Below, in pieces: positions 1-7,813 of a stretch of DNA of 41,006 nt. Numbering within the stretch: the stretch's first letter is position 1; each line of letters starts with the position of its first letter. A model generated the notes under the pieces. The model saw nothing but the letters and a program-made list of their open reading frames with translations. It had not been told where the DNA came from and did no database searches. This DNA is from an archaeon (GTDB taxonomy: Archaea; Asgardarchaeota; Hermodarchaeia; Hermodarchaeales; Hermodarchaeaceae): NCBI GenBank assembly GCA_016550405.1, contig JABXGX010000001.1, positions 1 through 41,006 of the forward strand, read 5' to 3'. A program made the translations under genes and the position numbers.

Positions 1-51
1 AAGGAACCTGTCCTCATTGTCAAGCGTCCTTGGATCCCCAAGAACTCCTAA
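1..51 (+). CDS. C-terminal tail of a gene truncated by the window edge
   Basis: Frame 1 is open from the first base and reads KEPVLIVKRPWIPKNS before a TAA stop. The peptide has normal protein composition and ends 73 bases before the convergent stop of the next gene. Only 16 residues are visible, so no function can be given. It could be chance, since a short open frame is not rare, but its position before a terminator-bearing convergent gene is what a gene end should look like. Confidence 0.35.
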   Translation, partial: KEPVLIVKRPWIPKNS

Positions 52-92
52 CAGGGGATTGACATTAGGTAGGTCTTATTGATATGTGATCT

Positions 93-130
93 TGAAAAAA
101 GAGAGCGGGGGCTGAGAATGAATCTCAGCC
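93..130 (-). terminator. Hairpin plus T-tract terminator of the glutamate-synthase-like gene
   Basis: Read on the minus strand, GGCTGAGA and TCTCAGCC form a perfect 8-bp stem with a 5-base loop, overlapping the stop codon of the upstream gene. It is followed, after a short C-rich stretch, by CTCTTTTTT. This is a classic intrinsic-terminator layout. Confidence 0.6.
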
Positions 131-1708
131 AAGCATTTGTTCAAAGACGTCCGCTTCAACCTGGTGAGGCATCCGAATACCTGTAACCTCAGCCGCTAGC
201 GGCGTTAAGGCCATCAGATCGTTACGGTTAATCAGGCCCAGCTTGAACTTCCGCATACCAGCAATAAGCTGTTGAACACCCACTCGGATGCGTTCAAAGT
301 AGGTGTAGACACCAATTGCAGGTTTTGGAATCTCCTTGTACCGATTGCCAAACTCGTGGTTCAGATCCGCAGAGGCAATGAAGAACTTCTCGGGATCATC
401 ACCATAGTCTTCCACGAAACTCTTTGGCAATTGACCTTTCTTTGCTAATTCCATGAAGAAATCAGACTTCATGGCTGCAGTGAGTGGTGAACGAGCGACA
501 GCAACAGCCTTGAAGAATGGACCACCACCGAAGTTGCTCATTGCGATCGCTTTCACGATTTGTGCTTCGTGGATAAAACCACCTGCAATTGAGATATCAG
601 GTACATGTTTGCCTTTCTTCTTCAGGATCTGACAACCTTTCAGCACTTGCGCTGCAAGATAGACAGTAGGTGTACTTAGTTCGTTCATATGTGCCATAGG
701 GCTCATACCTGTTCCACCACCAGCACCATCAAGGGTGAGCATATCCACCTTGCCTTCACTGGCAACTTTCAGGGCAAAAGCAGTAGCTTCTGGGCGATAC
801 GCACCAGTTTTCAGGAAGACTTTTTTCGCTCCTTGTTCACGGAGCCATTTCAGGTCTTCAATGCAGCTCAGATCTGGCATGCCAACTCGGCTGTGACGCT
901 CAAAGGTTTTAATCGTTCCCGCCTTGAAGGCTTCTTGAACGACAGGGTCTTCAGGGTCAGGGAGGACCACGTACCCACGACTCTTGAGCTTTTTAGCACG
1001 CTCAAGGGTTGGTAGACGCACCTCACCGCCAATCGACTTGGCTCCCTGCCCCCACTTTCGTTCAATCACATTCACCTCAAGCTTGGAAATCGCATACACG
1101 TCAACCCCAAGCCGCTGGTCTTCAACATTCGTCTGAACCACGATGTCACCGTGCTTCTCATCCCAGAACTTCCGGTAAGAGTCAATACGGAATTGCAGGT
1201 CTGGTGAATGACTCACCTTCCCATTTGTGATTACACTCTCATTATCCATACCGCAGACATTCTCTCCAACGGTTTGAATTGTTCCTGCTAAGGCGGAGCC
1301 CATAGAGATGCCTTCCCAGTGATTTCTAGCTACTGCGGTGGATCCGAGTCCAGCAATGAGCATGGGTAACTTGAGTGGGATTCCACCTACCGAGGTGGAG
1401 GCGTCGGCGTTGGGGAATAGTGCTTTGTCTGAATCGGCTTCGATTCCTTCGGCACCTTGGAGAGCAGCAAGCAGTTGGAAGTTTGACCAGTCAAGCCCAA
1501 AGTCCTTGTTGGCGGATGCAGTGCTTTGCCCGAAATACTCATTTGTAGGGTAAAGAACTTCGTGACCACGGAAAGCGGATTTGCTGATCATGCAAAGTAC
1601 TTTGCAGTCTCTGATGCAGATGCCGCACATGCCGCTGACGGGATTTGGATCCCGTGTGCGGAGGGCGGTACCATCGGTGGATCGTGCGTTGTTTAATCTA
1701 TCATCCAT
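125..1708 (-). CDS. FMN-binding glutamate synthase-like protein with N-terminal Cys cluster
   Basis: This is a relative of the FMN/synthase domain of glutamate synthase (GltB central domain family, PF01645). Numbering from the ATG at 1723, an N-terminal Cys set C33, C36, C40 and C44 (GMCGICIRDCKVLC) probably binds an iron-sulfur cluster. It is followed by a TIM-barrel-type domain with the glycine-rich segment LDGAGGGTGMSP near residue 335 and GGFIHEAQIVKAIAMSNFGG near 380-400. Total length is about 530 residues, far shorter than full GltB; amidotransferase and GXGXG domains are absent, as in archaeal stand-alone forms. I prefer the ATG at 1708 because GAGGT lies 8 bases upstream; the ATG at 1723 adds five residues. 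No gltD-like gene is adjacent, so the electron donor and exact substrate are unknown. Confidence 0.85.
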   Translation of the reverse strand: MDDRLNNARSTDGTALRTRDPNPVSGMCGICIRDCKVLCMISKSAFRGHEVLYPTNEYFGQSTASANKDFGLDWSNFQLLAALQGAEGIEADSDKALFPNADASTSVGGIPLKLPMLIAGLGSTAVARNHWEGISMGSALAGTIQTVGENVCGMDNESVITNGKVSHSPDLQFRIDSYRKFWDEKHGDIVVQTNVEDQRLGVDVYAISKLEVNVIERKWGQGAKSIGGEVRLPTLERAKKLKSRGYVVLPDPEDPVVQEAFKAGTIKTFERHSRVGMPDLSCIEDLKWLREQGAKKVFLKTGAYRPEATAFALKVASEGKVDMLTLDGAGGGTGMSPMAHMNELSTPTVYLAAQVLKGCQILKKKGKHVPDISIAGGFIHEAQIVKAIAMSNFGGGPFFKAVAVARSPLTAAMKSDFFMELAKKGQLPKSFVEDYGDDPEKFFIASADLNHEFGNRYKEIPKPAIGVYTYFERIRVGVQQLIAGMRKFKLGLINRNDLMALTPLAAEVTGIRMPHQVEADVFEQMLG

Positions 1709-1899
1709 CACGATAAACCTCATGTTTGATTCTGTCGTGGGGTCTTTACAATTGTAAAGGGAATTGCCGTTTGGATGATTTGGTTAAAAAGACTTTGGTT
1801 GTATTGTTCTGCTCGTGCTGCACTATTTGGATTAACTGACATTCTTTTTCTTAGGTTCCTAATTCGGGTCTCCACTCGTATCGCGTGTTTTACAGGATG

Positions 1900-2220
1900 T
1901 AAAGTAAGCGATGATGTCCATGAAACCGTTGGCACAACAACGAGGACGTTGGCTCTGTATGGCTGGGTAAGGAAAAGTGAGACCAAATCAAGCCTAGCAG
2001 CGAGGAAAGTGAGGAATGGGAGGTAGTGGTGGCGATGGTAGAGGTGGAGGATAACGGGGACATGGATGACTCCGAAGGCAGCAACCATAGATTCGTAAAC
2101 GATGAAGGTGAGGTTTTCGCGGATGACCAATCCGGCTAAGGCGATGTAGCTGACGACGATACCAGCAATAAGAAATATGAAGAAGGCAAACCAGTGAGTA
2201 TTTTCAGGGAACGATTCATG
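1900..2220 (-). pseudogene. Possible relic of a membrane protein
   Basis: The minus strand reads through about 70 residues of strongly hydrophobic sequence (for example WFAFFIFLIAGIVVSYIALA, later FGVIHVPVILHLYHRHHYL), typical of two or three membrane helices. There is an in-frame TGA just before it and no ATG at the front, and after about 2000 the frame loses membrane character. The only start-like codon is a TTG in mid-helix. I read it as a decayed gene fragment. It could also be chance coding-like sequence; I do not recognise the family. Confidence 0.25.
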
Positions 2221-2260
2221 CCATCACAACCAATGGTGAGTAGACTGGTACGGACAGTTT

Positions 2261-2272
2261 CGCTATAAAGGA
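2261..2272 (+). promoter_or_regulatory. TATA-like box for the dodecin gene
   Basis: CGCTATAAAGGA lies about 55 bases before the dodecin ATG. An archaeal start site about 25 bases downstream would give a leader of roughly 30 bases. The call rests on sequence only. Confidence 0.4.
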
Positions 2273-2322
2273 TAGAAAGCCTTAAGCTAACTTTGCTGCA
2301 AATAGGGTGCGAGGTTTAGTCA

Positions 2323-2535
2323 ATGGGTGTTATCAAAGTCATTGAATTGGTCGGTAACTCGACGAAAAGCTGGGAAGACGCTGCTAATCAAGCTGTGAAT
2401 ATTGCTGCCAAGACGCTTCGGGGTTTGACTGGTGCTGACGTCACCGGTATGACCGCGGTGATAAAGAACGGAAAAATCGTCGAATACCGCGCAACCGTCA
2501 AAATCGCCTTCATGATTGAAGACGTCAAAGCGTAA
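2323..2535 (+). CDS. Dodecin family protein lacking the flavin-stacking Trp
   Basis: The 70-residue protein has the compact dodecin layout (beta-alpha-beta-beta): MGVIKVIELVG strand, SWEDAANQAVNIAAKTLRGL helix, then the strand pair ending TVKIAFMIEDV. Dodecins form hollow 12-mers that store flavins such as FMN, riboflavin or lumichrome. Aligned with flavin-binding dodecins, the Trp that sandwiches the isoalloxazine ring is replaced: the local sequence is LRGLTGADVTGM where family members read roughly LRWFEV. The N-terminal half (GNSTKSWEDAA) instead resembles the calcium dodecin Rv0379 of Mycobacterium, as I recall its sequence. Flavin binding is therefore doubtful and ion binding or another role is possible. 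It is monocistronic, between a TATA-like box and a hairpin terminator. Confidence 0.85.
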   Translation: MGVIKVIELVGNSTKSWEDAANQAVNIAAKTLRGLTGADVTGMTAVIKNGKIVEYRATVKIAFMIEDVKA

Positions 2536-2546
2536 TCAATGTGGCT

Positions 2547-2582
2547 GAGGGATGGAACACCGTCCCTCTATTCTTCTTTTTT
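2547..2582 (+). terminator. Terminator after the dodecin gene
   Basis: GAGGGATGG and CCGTCCCTC pair over 9 bp (one G-T) around the loop AACA, followed by TATTCTTCTTTTTT. The stop codon of the dodecin gene lies 12 bases upstream. Confidence 0.7.
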
Positions 2583-2628
2583 CGCCAGCCTAAAAGAATG
2601 CTGGTTCTTATCCTTAACTCAAAGAGCA

Positions 2629-2637
2629 ATATACATA
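2629..2637 (+). promoter_or_regulatory. TATA-like box for the winged-helix/iron-sulfur gene
   Basis: ATATACATA lies 47-55 bases before the ATG at 2684 and just after the dodecin terminator, so the next gene has its own promoter. Confidence 0.4.
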
Positions 2638-2683
2638 AGTTACTAACAAAGTAGTAGTCGCCAAAACTGGTTGTGGATTGATA

Positions 2684-3790
2684 ATGGTTGAAGAAGACAG
2701 TGACGTGTATCGTGCGCTCCAACAGCATATGGACCAATTTCCAATCAGATTCCCCCGACGAAAGGGTGGAGCTGAGATTCGACTTTTAAAACAGCTCTTT
2801 ACCCCTGAAGAGGCGAAGATAGCGACTAAATTGAGCTTCTCTCCGCATCCTTCCGAAACAGTAGAAGACATTTACCCTCGTCTAGCAGAGATGGGAATCA
2901 CAAAACAAGAATTAGAAGAGACCTTAGATGGTATGGCGAAGAAAGGCATTATCAGCTATCGTCGAGAGGGAGACACTAAGTATTATAGCAATGTGCCGTG
3001 GATTTTAGGGATTTTCGAATACCAAGTGGATAAACTTACACCTGCACTTTTAGCTGACATGGAACATTACTATAATTCGCCGCCGCTGCAAAAAATCCAG
3101 AGTACTGGGATATCCCAAATGCGTACAATTCCAATTGGTCAAAGTATTAAACGTGAAGATAGTGTTGCCCAATATGACAATATCCGCAAGCTCATTGAGC
3201 AATCAGCTGGTCCCTTTATCGTCATTAATTGTGTATGTCGTCAATTGAAAGATATTGCCGGGGATTCGTGTAAGGTAACGGACCGTCGGGAACTTTGTTT
3301 AGGGGTTGGTGAGTTTACGAGTGCGTACATCGAATTTGGATGGGGACGCGAAATTACTAAAGAGGCAATGCTGGACATATTGAAGCAAAATGAAGATGAA
3401 GGTCTGATTCTACAACCAAGCAACACCAAAGAAATTGAATTTGTATGTAGCTGCTGTACATGTTGCTGTCTTGGATTAGAAAGCATCAAAGCAGCTCCAC
3501 GTCCCGTTGACTTCTTCACAACAAATTACTTTGCTCAAGCAGATTCCGACCTATGCAGTGGCTGCGGAACCTGCGTTGATATGTGCCAAATGGATGCCGC
3601 AACACTTGTAGACGGTGTCGTGAATATCAATTTAGATCGATGCATTGGATGTGGGGTATGTATTGCAAATTGTCCTTCTGAGGCAATTCAGCTCAATAAA
3701 AAGGAAAAGCACCAAGAGCCCCCTGATACTTTTGAAGACATGTATTCATTAATCGCTCAACGACGCAAGGAATTGGACAAAGATATCTAA
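2684..3790 (+). CDS. Winged-helix protein with Cys-rich domain and 2x[4Fe-4S] ferredoxin domain
   Basis: The 368-residue protein has three parts. Residues about 30-105 look like a winged helix (KQLFTPEEAKIATKLSF, then ITKQELEETLDGMAKKGIIS and a YYSNVPW wing). A middle Cys-rich domain holds C183, C185, C196 and C205 and the unusual run FVCSCCTCCCLGL (C255-C262). The C-terminus is a bacterial-type ferredoxin with C291/C294/C297/C301 and C320/C323/C326/C330. It resembles archaeal 4Fe-4S dicluster proteins that carry an N-terminal helix-turn-helix and may act in redox-responsive regulation or electron transfer. The start is the ATG at 2684; an in-frame TTG lies two codons upstream. A TATA-like box is 47 bases before it. 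The cofactor of the CCxCCC segment and the physiological partner are unknown. Confidence 0.75.
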   Translation: MVEEDSDVYRALQQHMDQFPIRFPRRKGGAEIRLLKQLFTPEEAKIATKLSFSPHPSETVEDIYPRLAEMGITKQELEETLDGMAKKGIISYRREGDTKYYSNVPWILGIFEYQVDKLTPALLADMEHYYNSPPLQKIQSTGISQMRTIPIGQSIKREDSVAQYDNIRKLIEQSAGPFIVINCVCRQLKDIAGDSCKVTDRRELCLGVGEFTSAYIEFGWGREITKEAMLDILKQNEDEGLILQPSNTKEIEFVCSCCTCCCLGLESIKAAPRPVDFFTTNYFAQADSDLCSGCGTCVDMCQMDAATLVDGVVNINLDRCIGCGVCIANCPSEAIQLNKKEKHQEPPDTFEDMYSLIAQRRKELDKDI

Positions 3791-3809
3791 TAACCACTCA
3801 AGAACCCAT

Positions 3810-3833
3810 ACTGACTAAACTTAAGTATTCAGT
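3810..3833. terminator. Weak hairpin between convergent genes
   Basis: ACTGA-C-TA and TA-T-TCAGT form a short imperfect stem between the stop of the iron-sulfur gene and the stop of the convergent ABC ATPase. There is no T-tract, so it is only a candidate shared terminator. Confidence 0.2.
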
Positions 3834-4519
3834 TAGCCACGTCCTGAACTCAATCGACCATCACTCATTGTCCAGTGACGGTCAGCATATTTAATAAGAT
3901 CTTGGTCATGTGTTACAACAACGAAAGTGATTTTCTCATCTTTGTTGAGTTTACGGAGTAGTTGCATAATTGAAGCGCCTGTCTTGGTATCTAGATCGCC
4001 AGTAGGTTCATCGGCAAAAACTACTTTGGGTTTATTCACTAAAGCACGAGCGATGGCGGTTCGCTGTTGTTCTCCACCGGACAATTGACGAGGAATATGG
4101 TCTTTCCGTTCAACCATATCAACAGCACGGATGACGTCCATGGCTCTATCCTCAATTTCCTTACTCTTGAGCGTGGTCGGCCAGAGGGGAGAGGCGACGT
4201 TTTCGTACACTGTCATGGTGGAAATGAGGTTGAAAAGCTGGAAGATGAATCCGATTTTCTCTTGCCGGATTTTGGGGAGAATCCGTTCATCGACGACTGT
4301 GAGATCCATTTGGTCGAAGATGATACGTCCATCGGTTGGTCGGTCTAGGCCTGATAATACGTTGAGGAGCGTGGTTTTCCCACACCCACTTTTCCCTTCG
4401 ATGACGATGAATTCACCAGAACGAATGGTGAGGTTCACATCGCGTAAGGCGTGAATGATTTCGCGACCACGTCGATATTCCTTTTGAATCTTTTGGGCAA
4501 CAATAATTTCTTCAGACAT
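3833..4519 (-). CDS. ABC transporter ATP-binding protein, LolD/MacB type
   Basis: The 228-residue ATPase has a complete motif set: Walker A GKSGCGKT (42-49), Q-loop Q94, signature LSGGEQQR (146-153), Walker B VVFADEP ending at E171, D-loop, and switch His204. Length and motifs match the LolD/MacB/FtsE family, which powers FtsX-type permeases in moving lipoproteins, peptides or drugs, or in mechanotransmission. It is the last gene of a minus-strand operon: TM protein (5760-5188), FtsX-like permease (5108-4536), this gene. GGAGGATG lies about 8 bases before its ATG in the 16-base gap after the permease. The substrate is not evident. Confidence 0.9.
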   Translation of the reverse strand: MSEEIIVAQKIQKEYRRGREIIHALRDVNLTIRSGEFIVIEGKSGCGKTTLLNVLSGLDRPTDGRIIFDQMDLTVVDERILPKIRQEKIGFIFQLFNLISTMTVYENVASPLWPTTLKSKEIEDRAMDVIRAVDMVERKDHIPRQLSGGEQQRTAIARALVNKPKVVFADEPTGDLDTKTGASIMQLLRKLNKDEKITFVVVTHDQDLIKYADRHWTMSDGRLSSGRG

Positions 4520-4535
4520 TTGATATCATCCTCCG

Positions 4536-5108
4536 TTACTCGGGTCGAGTTAGCGCCTGTATTGGGCTAATTCGAAGAGATCGCCATAAGAGGATCAGGA
4601 TTCCCGGTAACTGAACAAACATCACTGCTGCAAATGAGATTAACATGAATGATGGGTTAATCAGAATATAGCGTAAAGGATCTGGGATGTAAATTATACT
4701 ATTTCCAAGTGGGTCAAGTGTGAACATAATAGCAAAGGAACCATAAATTCCAGTGGCCAATACTCCTAGCAGTGCGATAGTGATCACTGCTGCAATCGTG
4801 ATGAATATCACTTCTCCCAATACGAGCTCCCGAATATCATGGTTCGACCAGCCAACACACTTCAAAGTTGCAATGTCATCTTTTCGGGCATGAGCTAGCA
4901 ACCATGAAAAGATGATTCCCATTATTGCCCCAGCAACCAGAGTGTACCCGATGATTACAGGTAATGTTGGGTCGAGCGCTAAATAGTACTGGCGTACTAT
5001 AAACGCGATCCAAGTCAAAAGAATTGTATAGGCCACAAGGAATACAATGAATCGTCGTGTGGTTCGGATGCTTATACGCCACGCTTTGAAGAATATCCGT
5101 AATACCAT
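4536..5108 (-). CDS. Minimal FtsX-like permease
   Basis: This is a 190-residue protein with four membrane segments (about 20-40, 50-72, 100-125 and 150-175). The cytoplasmic segment ARKDDIATLKCVGWSNHDIR matches the FtsX coupling-helix signature (usually KREIGILRALGAS...), which contacts the partner ATPase. FtsX/MacB permeases usually have 350-400 residues with a large extracellular domain between helices 1 and 2. Here only about 10 residues separate helices 1 and 2, so it is a core-only form. It is next to the matching ATPase and a second four-helix protein of the same length, which together could form the transporter. Confidence 0.75.
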   Translation of the reverse strand: MVLRIFFKAWRISIRTTRRFIVFLVAYTILLTWIAFIVRQYYLALDPTLPVIIGYTLVAGAIMGIIFSWLLAHARKDDIATLKCVGWSNHDIRELVLGEVIFITIAAVITIALLGVLATGIYGSFAIMFTLDPLGNSIIYIPDPLRYILINPSFMLISFAAVMFVQLPGILILLWRSLRISPIQALTRPE

Positions 5109-5187
5109 AGTTATCTATCCTCTACCATTTGGTCTGTACTCACTATTCCGAGATGCCTTAAAACTGCTTTGACTACCTCGGTTAGTT

Positions 5188-5760
5188 TTATTCTTCGTCT
5201 GCTATTCGCTCAATGATATTCTGAGCGTACCGACTTACCATCCGTGAGGCGAGCTGAATCAATCCAGTTACAACCAGCACGGAAAGACAGAGAATGATGA
5301 TATTCGGGTATATCGAACCTGTAATCGAATAAAGGAGGGGTAAAAAATATTTCCAGGTGAGGTAGATGGCATAAATTCCTGCTAGAGCGAAGAAGACAAC
5401 AGAAAAGGCAAATAATGTCAGGACCAGTCGCCAATCGCCACTCCCGGTTGTAACTTCTCCAATACCTTTTCCGATAACAAAACGTTTCACCCGTCCATGG
5501 AATCGGATAAAGAATCCGAAGAATAACATGAATGCAGCAAAGGCAATTGCACTACCGATTAGGAGCAGGAAGACAATAATATCCTGATTGTTCTTAATCA
5601 GATCCCAGATTCCTGTTAAAACCAGAAAATAGCCCACTGCGGCTCCAATCAAGACAAGTAGTGTTAATAATTGGATGATGAATGTACCTGTGGCTGCACC
5701 CGCAAATAGGCGGTCAAGATTCACGCCTCGTTTGGATTCTTTAGGTGGCTCTTTTGACAC
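5188..5760 (-). CDS. Four-helix membrane protein, first gene of the ABC operon
   Basis: The 190-residue protein has a charged N-terminus (MSKEPPKESKRGVNLDRLF), membrane segments at about 28-50, 60-85, 110-133 and 150-172, and a short acidic tail. I do not recognise the family. It has the same length and helix number as the FtsX-like protein downstream but lacks the visible FtsX coupling signature. The start is a GTG with AGGGGT 8 bases upstream. It is divergent from nadA over about 156 bases that must hold both promoters. By position it is probably a subunit or accessory factor of the ABC system. Confidence 0.6.
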   Translation of the reverse strand: MSKEPPKESKRGVNLDRLFAGAATGTFIIQLLTLLVLIGAAVGYFLVLTGIWDLIKNNQDIIVFLLLIGSAIAFAAFMLFFGFFIRFHGRVKRFVIGKGIGEVTTGSGDWRLVLTLFAFSVVFFALAGIYAIYLTWKYFLPLLYSITGSIYPNIIILCLSVLVVTGLIQLASRMVSRYAQNIIERIADEE

Positions 5761-5842
5761 TATTAATTACCCCTGATAGCGAAGTATGTACCCTCTCTCA
5801 AGTGTTGCTACAAAAAGCTTCCGTCGACAGTGTGAGACAAAG

Positions 5843-5850
5843 GCTTATAG
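5843..5850 (+). promoter_or_regulatory. TATA-like box for the NAD cluster
   Basis: GCTTATAG lies about 70 bases before the nadA ATG, inside the divergent region shared with the ABC operon. Just downstream, ACGG-GAAA-CCGT forms a 4-bp hairpin (5861-5872) that could be a site for a regulator, but the evidence is weak. Confidence 0.3.
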
Positions 5851-5916
5851 GAGAGCAGGCAACGGGAAACCGTAGTTACACCTCCCTTCAATTCCTGAAA
5901 ACGTGGCGACTACCCA

Positions 5917-6843
5917 ATGGGCTCATTATCTCTCCTTCAACGGGAAATTCGACAATTAGCGAACAAACAAAACACTGTCATATTAGCCCATAATTATCAA
6001 CCACCAGAAATCCAAGATATCGCCGACTACATTGGAGACAGCTTTGGCCTTTGCCAGCGAGCCCAACACATTGATGCAGACACCATTCTGTTCTGTGGAG
6101 TCCGATTTATGGCTGAAACCGCGGCCATCTTAAATCCTAGTAAACGTGTCCTAATACCTGATCCTACTGCACGTTGCCCAATGGCTGCACAATTACCTGC
6201 CCGATTAATCCGGGACGCAAAAAAACAGCACCCAGGCGTACCTGTAGTTCTCTACGTCAATACCACTGCCGAAGCGAAAGCTGAAGCCGATGTGCTTTGT
6301 ACATCATCCAACATGTGCACTATTCTCAAAGCTTTGGATACAAACCCTATTCTGTTTGGCCCTGATGGGAACATGGCTGATTATGCCCGGCACGAATGCG
6401 GTTATGATGTAATTCCCATTCCCGACCATGGATTTTGCCATGTCCATGAAACATTCAGTTTTGACCCGCAAACCCTTGCTTTAAAAAAAGAACATCCACG
6501 AGCCAGACTCTTGGTCCATCCAGAATGTGGACGGAATATTCAGAAACAAGCCGACTTCATTGGATCCACTGGACAAATGCTCCAATACGCCCGTAAGAGC
6601 TCTGCCACGAGTTTTATCATCTGCACCGAAGTTGATTTAGTGACTCGGATGCGGCGGGAAATGCCTGAAAAAACCTTCATCCCCGCCCTCGACTATGCGG
6701 TTTGTAAGGCAATGAAAAAGCTTACCATCGAAAAAGTCAAGGCCAGCCTTGTAAACGACCAATTCCATGTCACAGTTCCAAAATCCATTGCAGACAAAGC
6801 CCGAAAAGCGATTCATCGTATGCTCGAACTTTCTACTCAGTAA
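5917..6843 (+). CDS. nadA: Quinolinate synthase NadA
   Basis: NadA condenses iminoaspartate with dihydroxyacetone phosphate to quinolinate using an oxygen-sensitive [4Fe-4S] cluster. The 308-residue length matches the archaeal form (about 300). The start of the fold (ILAHNYQPPEIQDIADYIGD) is intact, and the three cluster Cys can be placed: C87 in DPTARCPMA, C174 in HGFCHVHE and C263 in YAVCKAMKK; the first two are 87 residues apart, as in characterised archaeal NadA. CTSSNMCT and HPECGRN substrate motifs are also present. It is the first gene of nadA-nadC-nadE. No nadB (L-aspartate oxidase) is in the window, so iminoaspartate may come from an aspartate dehydrogenase elsewhere (inference). Confidence 0.95.
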   Translation: MGSLSLLQREIRQLANKQNTVILAHNYQPPEIQDIADYIGDSFGLCQRAQHIDADTILFCGVRFMAETAAILNPSKRVLIPDPTARCPMAAQLPARLIRDAKKQHPGVPVVLYVNTTAEAKAEADVLCTSSNMCTILKALDTNPILFGPDGNMADYARHECGYDVIPIPDHGFCHVHETFSFDPQTLALKKEHPRARLLVHPECGRNIQKQADFIGSTGQMLQYARKSSATSFIICTEVDLVTRMRREMPEKTFIPALDYAVCKAMKKLTIEKVKASLVNDQFHVTVPKSIADKARKAIHRMLELSTQ

Positions 6844-6913
6844 GGTCAAGAAACTAATCGACGAGAAGGCTTTAGAAGCAGTTAACTCACTAGCATAGAC
6901 AGAGTGACCATTC

Positions 6914-7813
6914 ATGCCTCCAAACGCTTCGCATCTGCCAACCATTCCTCCGCAGCTAATTCTACGGAAATTCTATGAAATGCTTGATGAAGACATCGGG
7001 TTTGGAGACATTACGACTTCTGCTCTCATCACCCCTTCTCAAAGAGCACTGGCACGGGTGTTTACTCGTCAACGAGGTGTAATCGCGGGTATCAACATCG
7101 CATATACAATCCTTCGAGACTTCGACTGTACAGTAACCATCAAGAAGAATGATGGCGATCAAGTTTCAGCAAACACCACGTTATTCACAGTAAAAGGATC
7201 TGCTTCAACGCTCCTAACAATCGAAAGGACCCTGCTGAACTTACTTCAACGTATGTGTGGAATTGCCACCGCAACTGCCCACTTGGTGAAACTCGCACGA
7301 AGCACTAATCCACAAGTTCGAGTTGCTGCCACACGAAAAACTGCTCCTCTACTCAGATTGTTTGATAAACTCGCCGTCATCATTGGTGGGGGCGATCACC
7401 ATCGTTGGCGTCTTGATGATGCTATACTCATCAAAGATAACCATCTCGAGTTTTACTCAAACCTGACTGACGCGATAATACAAGCCCGTCAGAATGCAAG
7501 TTTCACCTCCTCCATTGAAATTGAAGTCACTAGTCGTTCCGAGGCTTTGGCTGCCGCCACGGCAAATCCAGATATTATTTTGCTGGATAATATGTCCCCC
7601 GAAAAAGTCAAGAGCATTGTGAGTGCGCTTCGCCAGTCGCATCCTCAGATTCTCTTAGAAGTTTCTGGTAACATTACATCGACCAATATCCAAGACTACG
7701 CACAAACGGGTGTTGATGTTATCTCTGTTGGCTGGATTACTCACTCGGTTCCCGCACTCAATTTGAGTATGGATATTCTGCCAACGAAGAAACCAAGTAA
7801 AGGGAAGAGATGA
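6914..7813 (+). CDS. nadC: Nicotinate-nucleotide pyrophosphorylase (carboxylating) NadC
   Basis: NadC converts quinolinate and PRPP to nicotinate mononucleotide, CO2 and pyrophosphate. The 299-residue protein has the family landmarks in order: DEDIGFGDITT (25-35), ERTLLNLLQRMCGIAT (104-119), ATRKTAPLLRLFDKLAVIIG (139-158), GGDHHRWRLDDAILIKDNH, the IEVTS and LDNM strands, SGNI and VDVISVGWITHS at the C-terminus of the barrel. It follows nadA by 70 bases and overlaps nadE by four bases (ATGA), so translation of nadC and nadE is probably coupled. Confidence 0.95.
   Translation: MPPNASHLPTIPPQLILRKFYEMLDEDIGFGDITTSALITPSQRALARVFTRQRGVIAGINIAYTILRDFDCTVTIKKNDGDQVSANTTLFTVKGSASTLLTIERTLLNLLQRMCGIATATAHLVKLARSTNPQVRVAATRKTAPLLRLFDKLAVIIGGGDHHRWRLDDAILIKDNHLEFYSNLTDAIIQARQNASFTSSIEIEVTSRSEALAAATANPDIILLDNMSPEKVKSIVSALRQSHPQILLEVSGNITSTNIQDYAQTGVDVISVGWITHSVPALNLSMDILPTKKPSKGKR

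Noticed and set aside
2001..2011. GAGGAAAGT resembling the RNase P conserved region I
   Set aside because: The following bases are GAGG rather than CC, and the rest of the fold is absent; the region reads as a membrane-protein relic on the other strand.
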